Positions 46,364 to 56,054 of a DNA stretch of 64,000 bases are shown in pieces; the stretch's first letter is position 1, and each line of letters begins with the position of its first letter. This DNA comes from Firmicutes bacterium AM31-12AC (GTDB lineage Bacteria; Bacillota; Clostridia; Lachnospirales; Lachnospiraceae). The notes under the pieces are model-generated. The model did no database searches. It had not been told where the DNA came from and worked only from the letters and a program-made list of their open reading frames with translations. The stretch lies in contig QUJA01000002.1 in NCBI GenBank assembly GCA_003480425.1, positions 62,001 through 126,000 on the forward strand, read 5' to 3'. Position numbers and translations under genes: made by a program.

Positions 46364-47221
46364 ATGGAGAAAGCAACGATTGTACTAGAAGGCGGAGCAA
46401 CAAGAGGCGTATTTACATCAGGTGTTTTGGATTATCTGATGGAAAAAGATTTGTATTTTTCAAATGTGATCGGGGTATCGGCAGGGTCGTGCAATGCAGT
46501 AGATTATGTTTCAAAACAGCCGGGACGGACGAGAGACTGTATGATTCCGACAGATAAAAGTCTGAATTATGTGAATGGTTTACGTACTTTTATTAAAGAA
46601 AAATCATTGATGAATATGGATATGATTTTTGATAAATTTCCTCATGAAACATTTCCGTTTGATTTTGAAACATATTTTAAATCAGAGACTAAATGTGAGA
46701 TTGTGGCAACGAATTGTCTGACAGGAGAAGCAGAGTATCTTGAGGAAGGAAAGGATGAGAAGCGATTGATGAAAATCTGTCGTGCATCCTGCAGTATGCC
46801 GCTGGTAAGTCCAATTGTGAATGTAGATGAGGTTCCATATTTGGATGGCGGGCTGGCAGATTCTATTCCGATTCGTCATGCACAGGAATTGGGAAACGAA
46901 AAAATTGTGGTTATATTGACGAGAAACAAAGGATATCGTAAGAAAACAATGAAAAGCAGTATAGTTAATCTGTATCGTAAACAGTATGCAGCATATCCAA
47001 ATCTGGTGAAGACAATTCTTACCAGAAGTTTTATGTATAATAAAGAAATGAATCATATTGAACGTCTTGAGAGAGAAGGAAAAATATTTGTACTTCGTCC
47101 AGAAGTGAAACCAGTGTCCAGAATTGAGCGTAATGCGGCAACATTGAAGGCGTTTTACGATCATGGATATCAGTTGATGGAACGTGAATATGATAGATTG
47201 ATAAAATATCTGGAAGTTTAG
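46364..47221 (+). CDS. Patatin-like phospholipase
   Basis: A ~285-residue cytoplasmic lipid acyl hydrolase. The Ser-Asp dyad is visible: the oxyanion loop EGGATRGVFTSGVLDYL (~9-25), the nucleophile elbow GVSAGSCNA near 40 (G-x-S-x-G) and the Asp motif YLDGGLADSIPI near 163. The C-terminal ~90 residues are basic and helical. An in-frame GTG at 46349 and ATG at 46355 exist, but AAGTGAGG is best spaced from the ATG at 46364. ppk follows after 12 bases. The lipid substrate is unknown. Confidence 0.9.
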   Translation: MEKATIVLEGGATRGVFTSGVLDYLMEKDLYFSNVIGVSAGSCNAVDYVSKQPGRTRDCMIPTDKSLNYVNGLRTFIKEKSLMNMDMIFDKFPHETFPFDFETYFKSETKCEIVATNCLTGEAEYLEEGKDEKRLMKICRASCSMPLVSPIVNVDEVPYLDGGLADSIPIRHAQELGNEKIVVILTRNKGYRKKTMKSSIVNLYRKQYAAYPNLVKTILTRSFMYNKEMNHIERLEREGKIFVLRPEVKPVSRIERNAATLKAFYDHGYQLMEREYDRLIKYLEV

Positions 47222-47233
47222 AGGAGGAATAAC

Positions 47234-49350
47234 ATGGCGAAAGAACATTTGGCATATACACAGAATCGTGAATTATCCTGGCTTCGCTTTGATCAGAGAG
47301 TATTAGAAGAGGCACAGGACGAGAGCGTTCCGTTGTTGGAGCGCATGAAGTTTGTATCTATTTTCACAAGTAATCTGGATGAGTTTTTTATGATCCGAGT
47401 CGGCAGTCTTTATGATATGGCAGAAGCGGATGCAAAAAAAATAGACAAAAGATCCGGAATGACAGCGCAGGAACAGCTCATGCAATTTATGAAGCGGTAG
47501 CTCCACTTTACAAAGAACGTGATAAAACCTATAGCGAGATTAAAAAGCAGCTTTCACCATATGGAATCTGCGGTCTTGATTTTAAAGAATTAGAGCAGCA
47601 GGAGAAGAAGTATGTAAAAAAATATTTTAAAGAACAGATTCTTCCGATTTTGTCTCCTCAGATAGTCGATGCGAATCATCCGTTTCCGCATTTGCTTAAT
47701 AAAGAGATTTATGTTGTGGCAATGTTGAAATATGAAGATCACTCAATGATCGGAATCGTTCCGGTGCCACAGTTTGTCTCAGATATTTTATATCTTCCGG
47801 GACATGATATACGTTATATCCGAATGGAGAAAGTAATTATGGAATATCTTGATATTGTGTTTGAACAATATCAAGTATCGGAAAAAAATTATATCTGCGT
47901 GACAAGAAATGCGGATGTGTCACCAGATGACGAGGCTTATGCTGATAATGAAGATTTTCGTTTTGTTATGAAGGAAACATTACATAAGAGAAGAAAAATG
48001 GCAGCAGTAAGACTCGAAACGGCAAATCCATTGAGCAAAGAAATGGAAAAATATTTCTGCGAAAAAATTAAAATCGGACATGAATGCATTTTCCGTACAA
48101 AGATGCCGATGAAACTGGATTTTATTTTTAAGATTATCGATAAAGTGCCGGATTCGATGAAGCGCTCCTTGATAGATGAACCATTTTCACCACAGCCGTC
48201 AGTTTCTCTTGTGGAAGGTAGCAGTGTGATGACACAGATAAAGAAAAGAGACATCATGCTGGCTTATCCTTATGAGAGTATGGAACCATTTTTGCAGTTG
48301 ATTAAAGAAGCATCTACAGACCCGGATGTTATAACAATTAAAATTACCATTTACCGTCTGGCGAAGAAAACACGTCTGGCGGAATATTTGTGCGCAGCTG
48401 CGGAAAATGGTAAAGAAGTAACCGTATTGATTGAGCTTAGAGCAAGGTTTGATGAGCAGAATAATATCGACTGGTCAGAAAGAATGGAAGAGGCAGGATG
48501 CAGGGTCATTTACGGGTTTGAAGGATATAAAGTACATTCGAAAATCTGCCTGATCACGTATCGAAATCGAAATGAGATCAAATATATTACACAGATTGGA
48601 ACAGGAAATTACAACGAAAAGACAGCTAAATTATATACGGATTATTCTCTGATGACTTCAAATCAATCAATAGGAGAAGATGCAGCACTTTTCTTTAAGA
48701 ACATGTCAATCGGTAATCTTGATGGAGTTTATAAACATTTGATCGTATCACCTACCAGCTTAAAAACAAAGGTGTTAAGCCTGATGGATGAAGAAATCAA
48801 AAAAGGAGCAGAAGGACGTATTTTGATGAAAATGAATTCGGTGACGGATATGGATTTCATGAGAAAAGTTTCAGAAGCTTCCAAAGCAGGTGTGAAGGTG
48901 GATCTGATTGTTCGCGGAATTTGTTGTATATTGCCGGGGATTAAAGATGAGACCGAGAATTTGAAAGTGACAAGTATTGTCGGACGATATCTGGAACATC
49001 CAAGAGTATTTGTGTTTGGAAAAGATGAAAATGCTACGATATATATCGGATCAGCAGATATGATGACAAGAAATACGGAAAAACGTGTAGAAGTTGCGTG
49101 TCCGGTTTATGATCCAAATATTAAAAAACGTCTGCTCCGCGATTTGAAGATTATGCTTGCGGATAATGTAAAAGCAAGAGAGATGAAGAGCGATGGGACT
49201 TATCGGAAAAAGAACCGAGGAGACAGAATAATCTGTGCACAGGATGAATTTATGAAATATGCGATTACAGCAAAGCGTCCTGAAAAGAAAGAAAAACATA
49301 TCACTCCGTTTGAAAAATTAAAAAAATTTTTAAAAATAAAAAGAAAATAA
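47234..49350 (+). CDS. ppk: Polyphosphate kinase 1, frame broken near 47480
   Basis: Ppk1 reversibly polymerises the gamma-phosphate of ATP into polyphosphate. The N-terminal part starts at ATG 47234 (GAGGAGG) with [20 protein letters not shown] and [14 protein letters not shown], the domain signature. After TAQEQL the frame is lost; the next frame gives [24 protein letters not shown] and then the whole remainder, including EHPRVFVFG and the two His-containing phospholipase-D-like motifs ([11 protein letters not shown] with the autophosphorylated His; [11 protein letters not shown]). One missing A at 47480 explains the break; repaired length ~705 residues is normal. A typical genuine decay signal (several lesions) is absent. 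Confidence 0.92.
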
Positions 49351-49371
49351 GACAGCAAAAGGAGAACAACT

Positions 49372-50418
49372 ATGAAAGCAGTTCGTGTCGAAACATTTGG
49401 AAGTACATCAAAGAAAGAAGAAGCAGTTTTATATACACTGACAAACGAAAATGGAATGTCAGCATCTATAACAAACTATGGTGCAGCATTAGTAAAATTG
49501 AATGTGCCGGATAAAGAAGGAAAATTAAGAGATGTAGTTTTGGGGTATGATGATGTGACCGGATACGAAAAAGGAGGCGGATCGTTTGGCGCACCGGTAG
49601 GTCGTAATGCGAACCGTATCGGAGGTGCAGTTATTACAATTCAGGATAAGACATATGAACTTGAGAAAAATGATAATGGAAATAATCTTCACAGTGGAAC
49701 AAATTATTATAATAAGAGAATCTGGAATGTGGGTGAAAAAACAGATTCTAAAATAGAATTTGTTTTGCATAGTCCGGATGGGGATCAGGGATATCCGGGA
49801 ACTCTGGATATGCATGTTACATATGAGTTGACAGAAGACAATGAGCTGAGACTTATATATGATGCGGTTCCAGATCAGGATACCATTATCAATATGACAA
49901 ATCATAGTTATTTTAATCTTGATGGACATGACAGTGGGAACGTCTTAAAAGAACTGGTAACACTAGATGCGGATTATTTTACAAGAGCAGATGCACAGTC
50001 GATTCCAACAGGTGAATTAGTGGATGTGACAGGAACACCGATGGACTTTAGAATGCCAAGAGCACTTGGTGAAGCAATTGATGCAGATTATGAAGCAGTC
50101 CGGTTGGGAAAAGGATACGATCATAACTGGGTATTGAAAAATAATGGAAAATTTGATAAAGTAGCACAAGCAGTTTCAGAAAAAAGCGGGATTGTTATGG
50201 AAGTATGGACAGATTTGCCGGGAATGCAGATGTATACAGCAAATTTCCTTGATAATGAACACGGAAAAAATGGTGCAGTATACGGTATTCGGGATGCAGT
50301 ATGTTTCGAGACGCAGTATTTTCCAGATGCAGTACATCACGAAAATTTTGTCAGTCCAATCTGCAAAAAGGGCATGCCATATCACACAGTGACATCTTAC
50401 AAATTTGAAACAAAATAG
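49372..50418 (+). CDS. galM: Aldose 1-epimerase (mutarotase)
   Basis: GalM interconverts alpha- and beta-anomers of galactose or glucose. The 348-residue beta-sandwich protein has the family motifs PVGRNANRIGG near residue 76, the catalytic His in NNLHSGTNYYNKRIW near 105, NMTNHSYFNLDGH near 175-187 and the catalytic Glu in FETQYFPDAVHH near 312. The ATG follows AAAGGAG. It is 21 bases after ppk and 23 before topB, so the genes are probably transcribed together although unrelated. Confidence 0.95.
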   Translation: MKAVRVETFGSTSKKEEAVLYTLTNENGMSASITNYGAALVKLNVPDKEGKLRDVVLGYDDVTGYEKGGGSFGAPVGRNANRIGGAVITIQDKTYELEKNDNGNNLHSGTNYYNKRIWNVGEKTDSKIEFVLHSPDGDQGYPGTLDMHVTYELTEDNELRLIYDAVPDQDTIINMTNHSYFNLDGHDSGNVLKELVTLDADYFTRADAQSIPTGELVDVTGTPMDFRMPRALGEAIDADYEAVRLGKGYDHNWVLKNNGKFDKVAQAVSEKSGIVMEVWTDLPGMQMYTANFLDNEHGKNGAVYGIRDAVCFETQYFPDAVHHENFVSPICKKGMPYHTVTSYKFETK

Positions 50419-50441
50419 TAGAAGAAACGGATAGGGTAAGA

Positions 50442-52469
50442 ATGGGGAAATCGGTATATATAGCAGAAAAGCCGAGTGTGGCACAGGAGTTTGCCAAGGC
50501 ATTAAAATTAAAAACAAGACGCGGGGATGGGTTTCTGGAATCAGATGAAGCAATTGTTACCTGGTGTGTGGGACACCTTGTGACGATGAGTTATCCGGAA
50601 GCTTATGATGCTTCTTTGAAGAAATGGAATCTTGACACGCTGCCGTTTCTCCCACAGGATTTTAAGTATGAAGTGATTCCGGGGGTGGAAAAGCAGTTTC
50701 GGATTGTGAGTAATATTTTAAATCGAGAAGATGTGGATTGCATTTATGTGTGTACGGACTCAGGACGTGAAGGAGAATATATTTATCGTCTGGTAGAGCA
50801 AGAGGCACATGTAGAAGGAAAAGAAAGAAAACGTGTCTGGATCGATTCTCAGACAGAAGAAGAAATCTTAAGAGGAATCAAGGAAGCGAAAGATTTGTCA
50901 GAATACGATAATTTAAGTGCTTCAGCGTACTTGCGGGCAAAAGAAGACTATTTGATGGGAATTAATTTTTCGCGATTGTTGACATTAAAATATGGAAATA
51001 GTATTTCAAATTATCTGCATACAAAATATGCAGTTGTTTCGGTCGGCAGAGTAATGACCTGTGTACTTGGAATGGTTGTAAGAAGAGAGAGAGAAATCCG
51101 GGATTTTGTAAAAACACCATTTTATCGTGTGTTAAGTACGATAGATGTATCAGGACAGACATTTGAGGGAGAATGGCGTGCAGTAAAAGGGTCACGTTAT
51201 TTTGAATCATTTGATCTGTATAAAGAAAATGGATTTAAAGAAAGAAAAAAAGCAGAAGAGTTGATTTCGTATCTTAAGGAAAAACAACCAATGGAATGCG
51301 AAATTGTATCCATTGAAAAAAAGAAAGAAAAGAAAAATCCACCATTGTTGTATAATCTGGCAGAGCTACAGAATGATTGTTCAAAACGATTTAAAATCAG
51401 TCCGGATGAGACATTGCGGATCGTGCAGGAGCTTTACGAGAAGAAACTGGTGACGTATCCAAGAACAGATGCGAGAGTATTGTCGACTGCAGTTGCAAAA
51501 GAAATCGGACATAATTTAAATGGGTTAATGAAATATCCGATGGCAGTACCTTATTTACAGGAAATCGTGAAGTTTGGAACACATAAAGGGCTGGCAAAAA
51601 CGCGATATGTAAATGATAAGCAGATTACAGATCACTATGCAATTATTCCAACCGGTCAGGGAATAGCGGCATTAAAGAGTGTATCGGTGACAGCAGGAAA
51701 GGTATATGATTGTATTGTAAGGCGTTTCTTAAGTATTTTCTATCCGCCGGCAGTATATCAAAAAGTTTCAATCACAACAAAAATCAGAGAGGAAAGCTTT
51801 TTTTCAAGTTTTAAAGTGCTGGCAGAGGAGGGCTATTTAAAAGTAGTTGGTGTTCCACAGAAAAAAACAGGACAAGATTCGAAAAATGAAGATGATAATG
51901 CACAGAATCTGGATGCTGCATTTTTTCAGACTGTGCAGGCATTAAAAAAAGGAATGCATTTACCAGTAAAGGCGTTAAATATAAAAGAAGGTGAGACATC
52001 ACCTCCGAAGCGTTATAATTCAGGGTCTATGATTCTGGCAATGGAAAATGCAGGACAGCTTATAGAAGATGAAGAATTACGTGCCCAGATTAAAGGAAGC
52101 GGGATTGGAACAAGTGCTACGAGGGCTGAGATTTTGAAAAAGCTGGTGAATATTAAGTATTTATCGTTAAATAAAAAAACGCAGATTATTACACCGACAT
52201 TACAAGGTGAGATGATTTATGATGTGGTGAATCACTCAATCCGCTCTTTATTAAATCCGGAATTGACAGCAAGTTGGGAAAAGGGACTGAATTATGTGGC
52301 AGAAGGAGATATCACGCCAGATGAATACATGCAGAAACTCGAACACTTTATCGTCAGCAGGACAGAAGGGGTGCGCGGTTTAAATAATCAATATCAGTTA
52401 AGAAATTGTTATGATAGAGCGGCAACATTTTATCATACAAATACAACAAAAGTGAAAAAATCAAAATAG
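50442..52469 (+). CDS. topB: DNA topoisomerase III (type IA)
   Basis: A 675-residue type IA topoisomerase that cuts one DNA strand through a 5'-phosphotyrosine link. The TOPRIM domain is N-terminal (YIAEKPSVAQEFAKAL; CTDSGREGEYIYRLV with the acidic metal residues). The active-site Tyr is in LVTYPRTDARVLS near residue 338, and ITDHYAIIPTG and SGIGTSATRAEILKKL follow. The C-terminus ends in a basic tail without zinc ribbons. TopB acts in decatenation and recombination. Its ATG at 50442 is preceded by a weak GGGTAAG. Confidence 0.95.
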   Translation: MGKSVYIAEKPSVAQEFAKALKLKTRRGDGFLESDEAIVTWCVGHLVTMSYPEAYDASLKKWNLDTLPFLPQDFKYEVIPGVEKQFRIVSNILNREDVDCIYVCTDSGREGEYIYRLVEQEAHVEGKERKRVWIDSQTEEEILRGIKEAKDLSEYDNLSASAYLRAKEDYLMGINFSRLLTLKYGNSISNYLHTKYAVVSVGRVMTCVLGMVVRREREIRDFVKTPFYRVLSTIDVSGQTFEGEWRAVKGSRYFESFDLYKENGFKERKKAEELISYLKEKQPMECEIVSIEKKKEKKNPPLLYNLAELQNDCSKRFKISPDETLRIVQELYEKKLVTYPRTDARVLSTAVAKEIGHNLNGLMKYPMAVPYLQEIVKFGTHKGLAKTRYVNDKQITDHYAIIPTGQGIAALKSVSVTAGKVYDCIVRRFLSIFYPPAVYQKVSITTKIREESFFSSFKVLAEEGYLKVVGVPQKKTGQDSKNEDDNAQNLDAAFFQTVQALKKGMHLPVKALNIKEGETSPPKRYNSGSMILAMENAGQLIEDEELRAQIKGSGIGTSATRAEILKKLVNIKYLSLNKKTQIITPTLQGEMIYDVVNHSIRSLLNPELTASWEKGLNYVAEGDITPDEYMQKLEHFIVSRTEGVRGLNNQYQLRNCYDRAATFYHTNTTKVKKSK

Positions 52470-52484
52470 AAGGAGCATTCAAAA

Positions 52485-53156
52485 ATGAAAGAATTAACAG
52501 TAAAAGAACTTTATACGTTAGATGAGACAATCGCAAAAGATTTATTTGAAGGAGTTACTTATCCATGGGAAGTGCTTCCTAAAATCAGTGCATTTATCTT
52601 GGAGCTGGGAGCAACATTAAGTGAAGAGGAATATGAAAAACGTGGAGAGAATGTCTGGGTTGCAAAATCCGCTACAGTTGCACCGACAGCTTACATCAAC
52701 GGACCGGCTATCATTGGGAAAAATGCGGAAGTAAGACATTGTGCATTTATAAGAGGAAATGCAATCGTAGGTGAAGGCGCAGTCGTTGGAAACTCAACGG
52801 AATTAAAAAATGTAGTTCTTTTTAATAAAGTACAGGTTCCACATTATAATTATGTAGGCGACTCTATTCTTGGATATAAATCACACATGGGAGCAGGTTC
52901 TATTACATCCAATGTAAAATCAGATAAGAAACTGGTTGTTGTTAAGACAGAAGAAGGAAATATCGAGACAGGTATGAAGAAGTTTGGAGCTATGGTTGGA
53001 GATGAAGTAGAAGTTGGATGCGGAAGTATTTTGAATCCGGGAACAGTAGTGGGAAGCCACACAAATATTTATCCATTGTCTTCAGTGAGAGGATTTGTTC
53101 CGGCAGGAAGTATTTACAAAAAACAGGGTGAAGTAGTAGAAAAACAGAATTTGTAA
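52485..53156 (+). CDS. Left-handed beta-helix (LbetaH) acyl/nucleotidyl-transferase-like protein
   Basis: A 223-residue protein whose central ~140 residues are hexapeptide repeats (VWVAKSATVAPTAYINGPAIIGKN ... GNAIVGEGAVVGNSTELKNVVLFN), the left-handed beta-helix of GlmU and LpxA-type enzymes. The first ~60 residues are helical and replace a nucleotidyltransferase domain, so it looks like the C-terminal half of a GlmU-type sugar-nucleotide enzyme standing alone. It may acetylate a sugar nucleotide, but no catalytic residue can be assigned. AGAAGGAG precedes the ATG, 16 bases after topB. Confidence 0.82.
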   Translation: MKELTVKELYTLDETIAKDLFEGVTYPWEVLPKISAFILELGATLSEEEYEKRGENVWVAKSATVAPTAYINGPAIIGKNAEVRHCAFIRGNAIVGEGAVVGNSTELKNVVLFNKVQVPHYNYVGDSILGYKSHMGAGSITSNVKSDKKLVVVKTEEGNIETGMKKFGAMVGDEVEVGCGSILNPGTVVGSHTNIYPLSSVRGFVPAGSIYKKQGEVVEKQNL

Positions 53157-53221
53157 AAAATTGGTAAAATAAATAAAAAAACTGCTGTTAAGCCTAGATT
53201 TATGGTACAATAAATACAATT

Positions 53222-53312
53222 CGATGTCCTTGACAGAATTTATCTCAGTCGAGAAGACTCCCACCTCTTTCAGGTGGTTAGTAACTGCTCGACTTGAATA
53301 CAAGGCGCCGTC
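53222..53312 (+). ncRNA. Structured RNA candidate in the mgsA leader
   Basis: Three nested perfect stems form a long interrupted hairpin: CCTTG (53228-53232) with CAAGG (53301-53305), AGTCGAG (53247-53253) with CTCGACT (53288-53294) and CCACCT (53261-53266) with AGGTGG (53272-53277), leaving large asymmetric internal loops. TACAAT boxes at 53206-53211 and 53215-53220 may be -10 elements. The layout, a long hairpin with an open middle, resembles 6S RNA or a leader riboswitch, but no known class is recognised with confidence. mgsA starts about 50 bases after it. Confidence 0.45.
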
Positions 53313-53354
53313 ATGAATTATATAACAGGAGAAAGAAGACAGGAGGACGACATT

Positions 53355-53831
53355 ATGTTGGATGAGAATTTTGTAACATTAGAAATAGGGAAAGCAAAAC
53401 ATATAGCACTTGTAGCCCATGATGGAAAGAAGAAAGAATTGGTAGAATGGTGCGATAAAAACAAAGAAATTTTAAAAGGACATTTTCTTTGTGGTACAGG
53501 TACAACAGCAAAATTAATCTCAGAGAAGACTGGACTTCCGGTAAAAGGATATTGTAGTGGACCATTAGGAGGAGACCAGCAGATCGGAGCTAAGATTGTA
53601 GAAGGACAGATCGATTTTATGATTTTCCTGTGGGATCCGTTGGAAGCGCAGCCACATGATCCAGATGTAAAAGCATTGCTTAGAATTGCCGTTGTATATG
53701 ATATTCCGGTAGCGAATAATCTGGCGACAGCAGACTTTATATTGCATTCTGAATTTATGGATAAACCATACGAGAGAAAGATTGAGAATTTTGGTAAGAC
53801 AATTCAGGATCGTGTGAACCGAATGAAATAG
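53355..53831 (+). CDS. mgsA: Methylglyoxal synthase
   Basis: MgsA converts dihydroxyacetone phosphate to methylglyoxal, a bypass that relieves sugar-phosphate stress. The ~158-residue product has the MGS fold with IALVAHDGKKKELVEW near residue 15, FLCGTGTTAKLISEKTGL near 42 (phosphate site), SGPLGGDQQIGAKIVEGQID near 65 and FLWDPLEAQPHDPDVKALLR near 90-110, which includes the catalytic Asp and His. The frame is open from 53313, but AGGAGG at 53341-53346 marks the ATG at 53355. It is a single gene with a structured leader and its own terminator. Confidence 0.95.
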   Translation: MLDENFVTLEIGKAKHIALVAHDGKKKELVEWCDKNKEILKGHFLCGTGTTAKLISEKTGLPVKGYCSGPLGGDQQIGAKIVEGQIDFMIFLWDPLEAQPHDPDVKALLRIAVVYDIPVANNLATADFILHSEFMDKPYERKIENFGKTIQDRVNRMK

Positions 53832-53844
53832 AATAGATAGAAGA

Positions 53845-53883
53845 GGGCAGAACGTTGTTTTATGACAGGAACTGCCCTTTTTT
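53845..53883 (+). terminator. Intrinsic terminator after mgsA
   Basis: GGGCAG (53845-53850) pairs with CTGCCC (53872-53877), followed by seven Ts. Confidence 0.8.
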
Positions 53884-54187
53884 GTTGCCATGCATATGAC
53901 AAAAAGGTCTGGAAGCCCTTTTTATGTAGCAGAAATGTTGCTGTTCATAGTACTTGTAACCAGCAACGCAGAAGTTACCGTAATGAGAAATTTGAAAAAC
54001 TGCTTGCAAAAAATGAAACAACCATATTATAATAAATTTGTCCACAAAATCTGTGGAATCAACGTGCGAGGATTCAAATCGCATAAAGAGTCAGAATATC
54101 TTTTGATTCTTACTATTTCCAAAGAAAAATATAAAAATTGAATAGAGCCTGAAAAAAGTGAGGTGGTAAAGTGGATAAAAATATTTA
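53884..54187. other. Gene-free stretch with degenerate repeat before recA
   Basis: No convincing gene lies between mgsA and recA. The 83-residue open frame at 53890-54141 has no ribosome site and is made partly of repeat sequence. The stretch holds the 13-base GTTGCCATGCATA (53884-53896), also found at 8484-8496, and a 35-base copy of the end of the 44.3-kb element at 53937-53971. It looks like a decayed small repeat. Confidence 0.6.
53937..53971 (+). repeat. Partial copy of the 44.3-kb MITE-like element
   Basis: These 35 bases match 44265-44299 with about five differences, including the GTT(A/G)CTGTTCA(C/T)AGTAC start and the CCAGCAACGCA end. The other end of the element is not present here. 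Confidence 0.7.
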
Positions 54188-54243
54188 TTGACTTTTTGAA
54201 ATAATTATACTACTATATTAACAGAAGGACGAACAACTGTTCG
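54188..54243 (+). promoter_or_regulatory. recA promoter with perfect LexA (SOS) box
   Basis: TTGACT (54188-54193) and TACTAT (54211-54216) are separated by 17 bases. CGAACAACTGTTCG at 54230-54243 fits the Gram-positive LexA consensus CGAAC-N4-GTTCG exactly. The box lies just after the predicted transcription start, so LexA would block transcription until DNA damage. Confidence 0.88.
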
Positions 54244-54265
54244 AATTTAAAAGGAGAGTCAAGCT

Positions 54266-55354
54266 ATGGCGAACGCAAATGAAGAGAAGAAGAAAGCGCT
54301 GGATGCAGCGATTGCAAAATTAGAGAAAGATTTTGGTAAAGGGGCAGTGATGAAGCTGGGAGATTCCGGAGCTCATGTGAATGTGGAGACGGTTCCTACA
54401 GGCTGTTTGAGTCTTGATCTGGCATTGGGACTTGGCGGAGTGCCAAAGGGAAGAATTATTGAAGTGTACGGACCAGAGTCAAGCGGTAAGACAACAGTTG
54501 CATTACATATGATCGCAGAAGTACAGAAGAGAGGCGGAATTGCCGGATTTGTAGATGCAGAGCACGCATTGGATCCTGTTTATGCAAAGAATATAGGTGT
54601 TGATATCGACGAGTTATATATTTCGCAGCCGGACAGCGGAGATCAGGCACTTGAGATCGCTGAGACGATGGTGCGTTCAGGAGCGATGGATATTATTGTT
54701 ATTGACTCTGTAGCAGCATTAGTTCCGAGACAGGAGATTGAAGGGGATATGGGTGACAGTCATGTCGGTCTGCAGGCAAGATTAATGTCACAGGCGTTGA
54801 GAAAACTGACACCGGTTATCAGTAAGTCTAATTGCGTTGTTATTTTTATCAATCAGTTGCGAGAAAAAGTTGGAGTTATGTTCGGTAATCCAGAGACAAC
54901 AACAGGTGGTCGTGCGTTGAAGTTTTATGCTTCTGTGCGTATGGATGTGCGTCGTATTGAGACATTAAAGCAAAGCGGTGAGATGGTAGGTAACCGTACC
55001 CGAATCAAGATTGTGAAGAATAAGATTGCACCTCCGTTTAAAGAGGCAGAATTTGATATTATGTTCGGAAAAGGAATTTCTAAATCAGGGGATATTCTGG
55101 ACCTTGCAGCAAACTGTGATGTTGTGAAGAAGAGTGGTGCATGGTATGCTTATGAAGGAGAGAAAATCGGACAGGGACGTGAAAACGCAAAATCTTTCCT
55201 GGAAGCAAACCCAGAGATTATGGATGAAATCGAGAAAAAGGTAAGAACACACTATCATCTTGGGGCAGAATATGCAGAAGATGCTGCAGAGGATCTGAAG
55301 TTAAAAAAAGCTCCTGCTGATGTAGAAAAAGTGGAAAGTCCGGAAGAAAAATAA
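54266..55354 (+). CDS. recA: Recombinase RecA
   Basis: RecA forms filaments on single-stranded DNA, carries out strand exchange and stimulates LexA self-cleavage. The 362-residue product has the Walker [10 protein letters not shown] near residue 70, [25 protein letters not shown], Walker [14 protein letters not shown], the DNA-binding loop region [20 protein letters not shown] and [22 protein letters not shown] long C-terminal acidic/lysine tail follows. The ATG has AAAGGAG. It is preceded by a perfect SOS box and followed by recX one base after the stop. Confidence 0.98.
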   Translation: MANANEEKKKALDAAIAKLEKDFGKGAVMKLGDSGAHVNVETVPTGCLSLDLALGLGGVPKGRIIEVYGPESSGKTTVALHMIAEVQKRGGIAGFVDAEHALDPVYAKNIGVDIDELYISQPDSGDQALEIAETMVRSGAMDIIVIDSVAALVPRQEIEGDMGDSHVGLQARLMSQALRKLTPVISKSNCVVIFINQLREKVGVMFGNPETTTGGRALKFYASVRMDVRRIETLKQSGEMVGNRTRIKIVKNKIAPPFKEAEFDIMFGKGISKSGDILDLAANCDVVKKSGAWYAYEGEKIGQGRENAKSFLEANPEIMDEIEKKVRTHYHLGAEYAEDAAEDLKLKKAPADVEKVESPEEK

Positions 55355-55355
55355 G

Positions 55356-55970
55356 ATGCAGGTAACAAAAGTAGAAGCACTGACAAAGACAAAGTGGAAG
55401 GTGGAACTGGATGGCCAGTTCGCCTTCGTTTTGTATAAGAAAGAAATATCACGATTTGGAATTGAAGTGAATGGAGAACTCAGTGAAGAATTGTATGAAC
55501 AGATTAAGAAGAATGTCGTGTTAAAAAGGGCAAAATTGCGGGCGATGCATTTGCTGACAGATATGGCAAGGACAGAATCACAATTGAGGGATAAACTAAA
55601 AAGAAATATGTATCCGGAAGATGTGATATCACAAGCAATCGCATATGTAAAATCATTTGGTTATATCAATGATGAAGCATATATTGAAAATTTTATACAA
55701 AGCAAACGAGAAACAAAAAGCAGAAAAGAGATTTATGCATTGTTACTTGGAAAAGGAGTGTCATCAGAACAAATTGACCTGGTGTTTGAACAATGTTATG
55801 AAAAAAACACAGAGCAAGAGGCAATTTCGCGCCTGATCCGAAAAAGAAATGTGGATATTTTGCATGCTTCCGAGCAAGAATTACACAAATTATATGGTTA
55901 TCTTGCACGAAAAGGATTTCAATATGATGATATCCGTCAAGTGATACAAAACTATAAGGACAATGCTTGA
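55356..55970 (+). CDS. recX: Regulatory protein RecX
   Basis: RecX binds and caps RecA filaments, limiting recombination. The 204-residue protein has the RecX three-helix repeats: LLTDMARTESQLRDKLKRNMYPEDVISQAIAYVKSFGYINDEAY around residues 68-110, RETKSRKEIYALLLGKGVSSEQIDLV near 120, and a C-terminal repeat LYGYLARKGFQYDDIRQVI. The start is one base after the recA stop, so translation is coupled and SOS control is shared. Confidence 0.93.
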   Translation: MQVTKVEALTKTKWKVELDGQFAFVLYKKEISRFGIEVNGELSEELYEQIKKNVVLKRAKLRAMHLLTDMARTESQLRDKLKRNMYPEDVISQAIAYVKSFGYINDEAYIENFIQSKRETKSRKEIYALLLGKGVSSEQIDLVFEQCYEKNTEQEAISRLIRKRNVDILHASEQELHKLYGYLARKGFQYDDIRQVIQNYKDNA

Positions 55971-56054
55971 CAGAATTGTGAAAACAGTATAAAATTTATA
56001 TGTTGTATTTATGAGAAAAAATGTACAATGAAAATTTAATAAGGAGGTGCTCCT

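Noticed and set aside
46682..47248. 188-residue minus-strand open frame opposite the patatin gene
   Set aside because: It is an antisense shadow of the patatin gene, which has clear catalytic motifs; the protein has an unnatural His/Phe/Cys-rich composition.
53890..54141. 83-residue open frame between mgsA and recA
   Set aside because: It has no ribosome site, overlaps a degenerate repeat and ends in the recA upstream region; composition is unlike the neighbouring genes.
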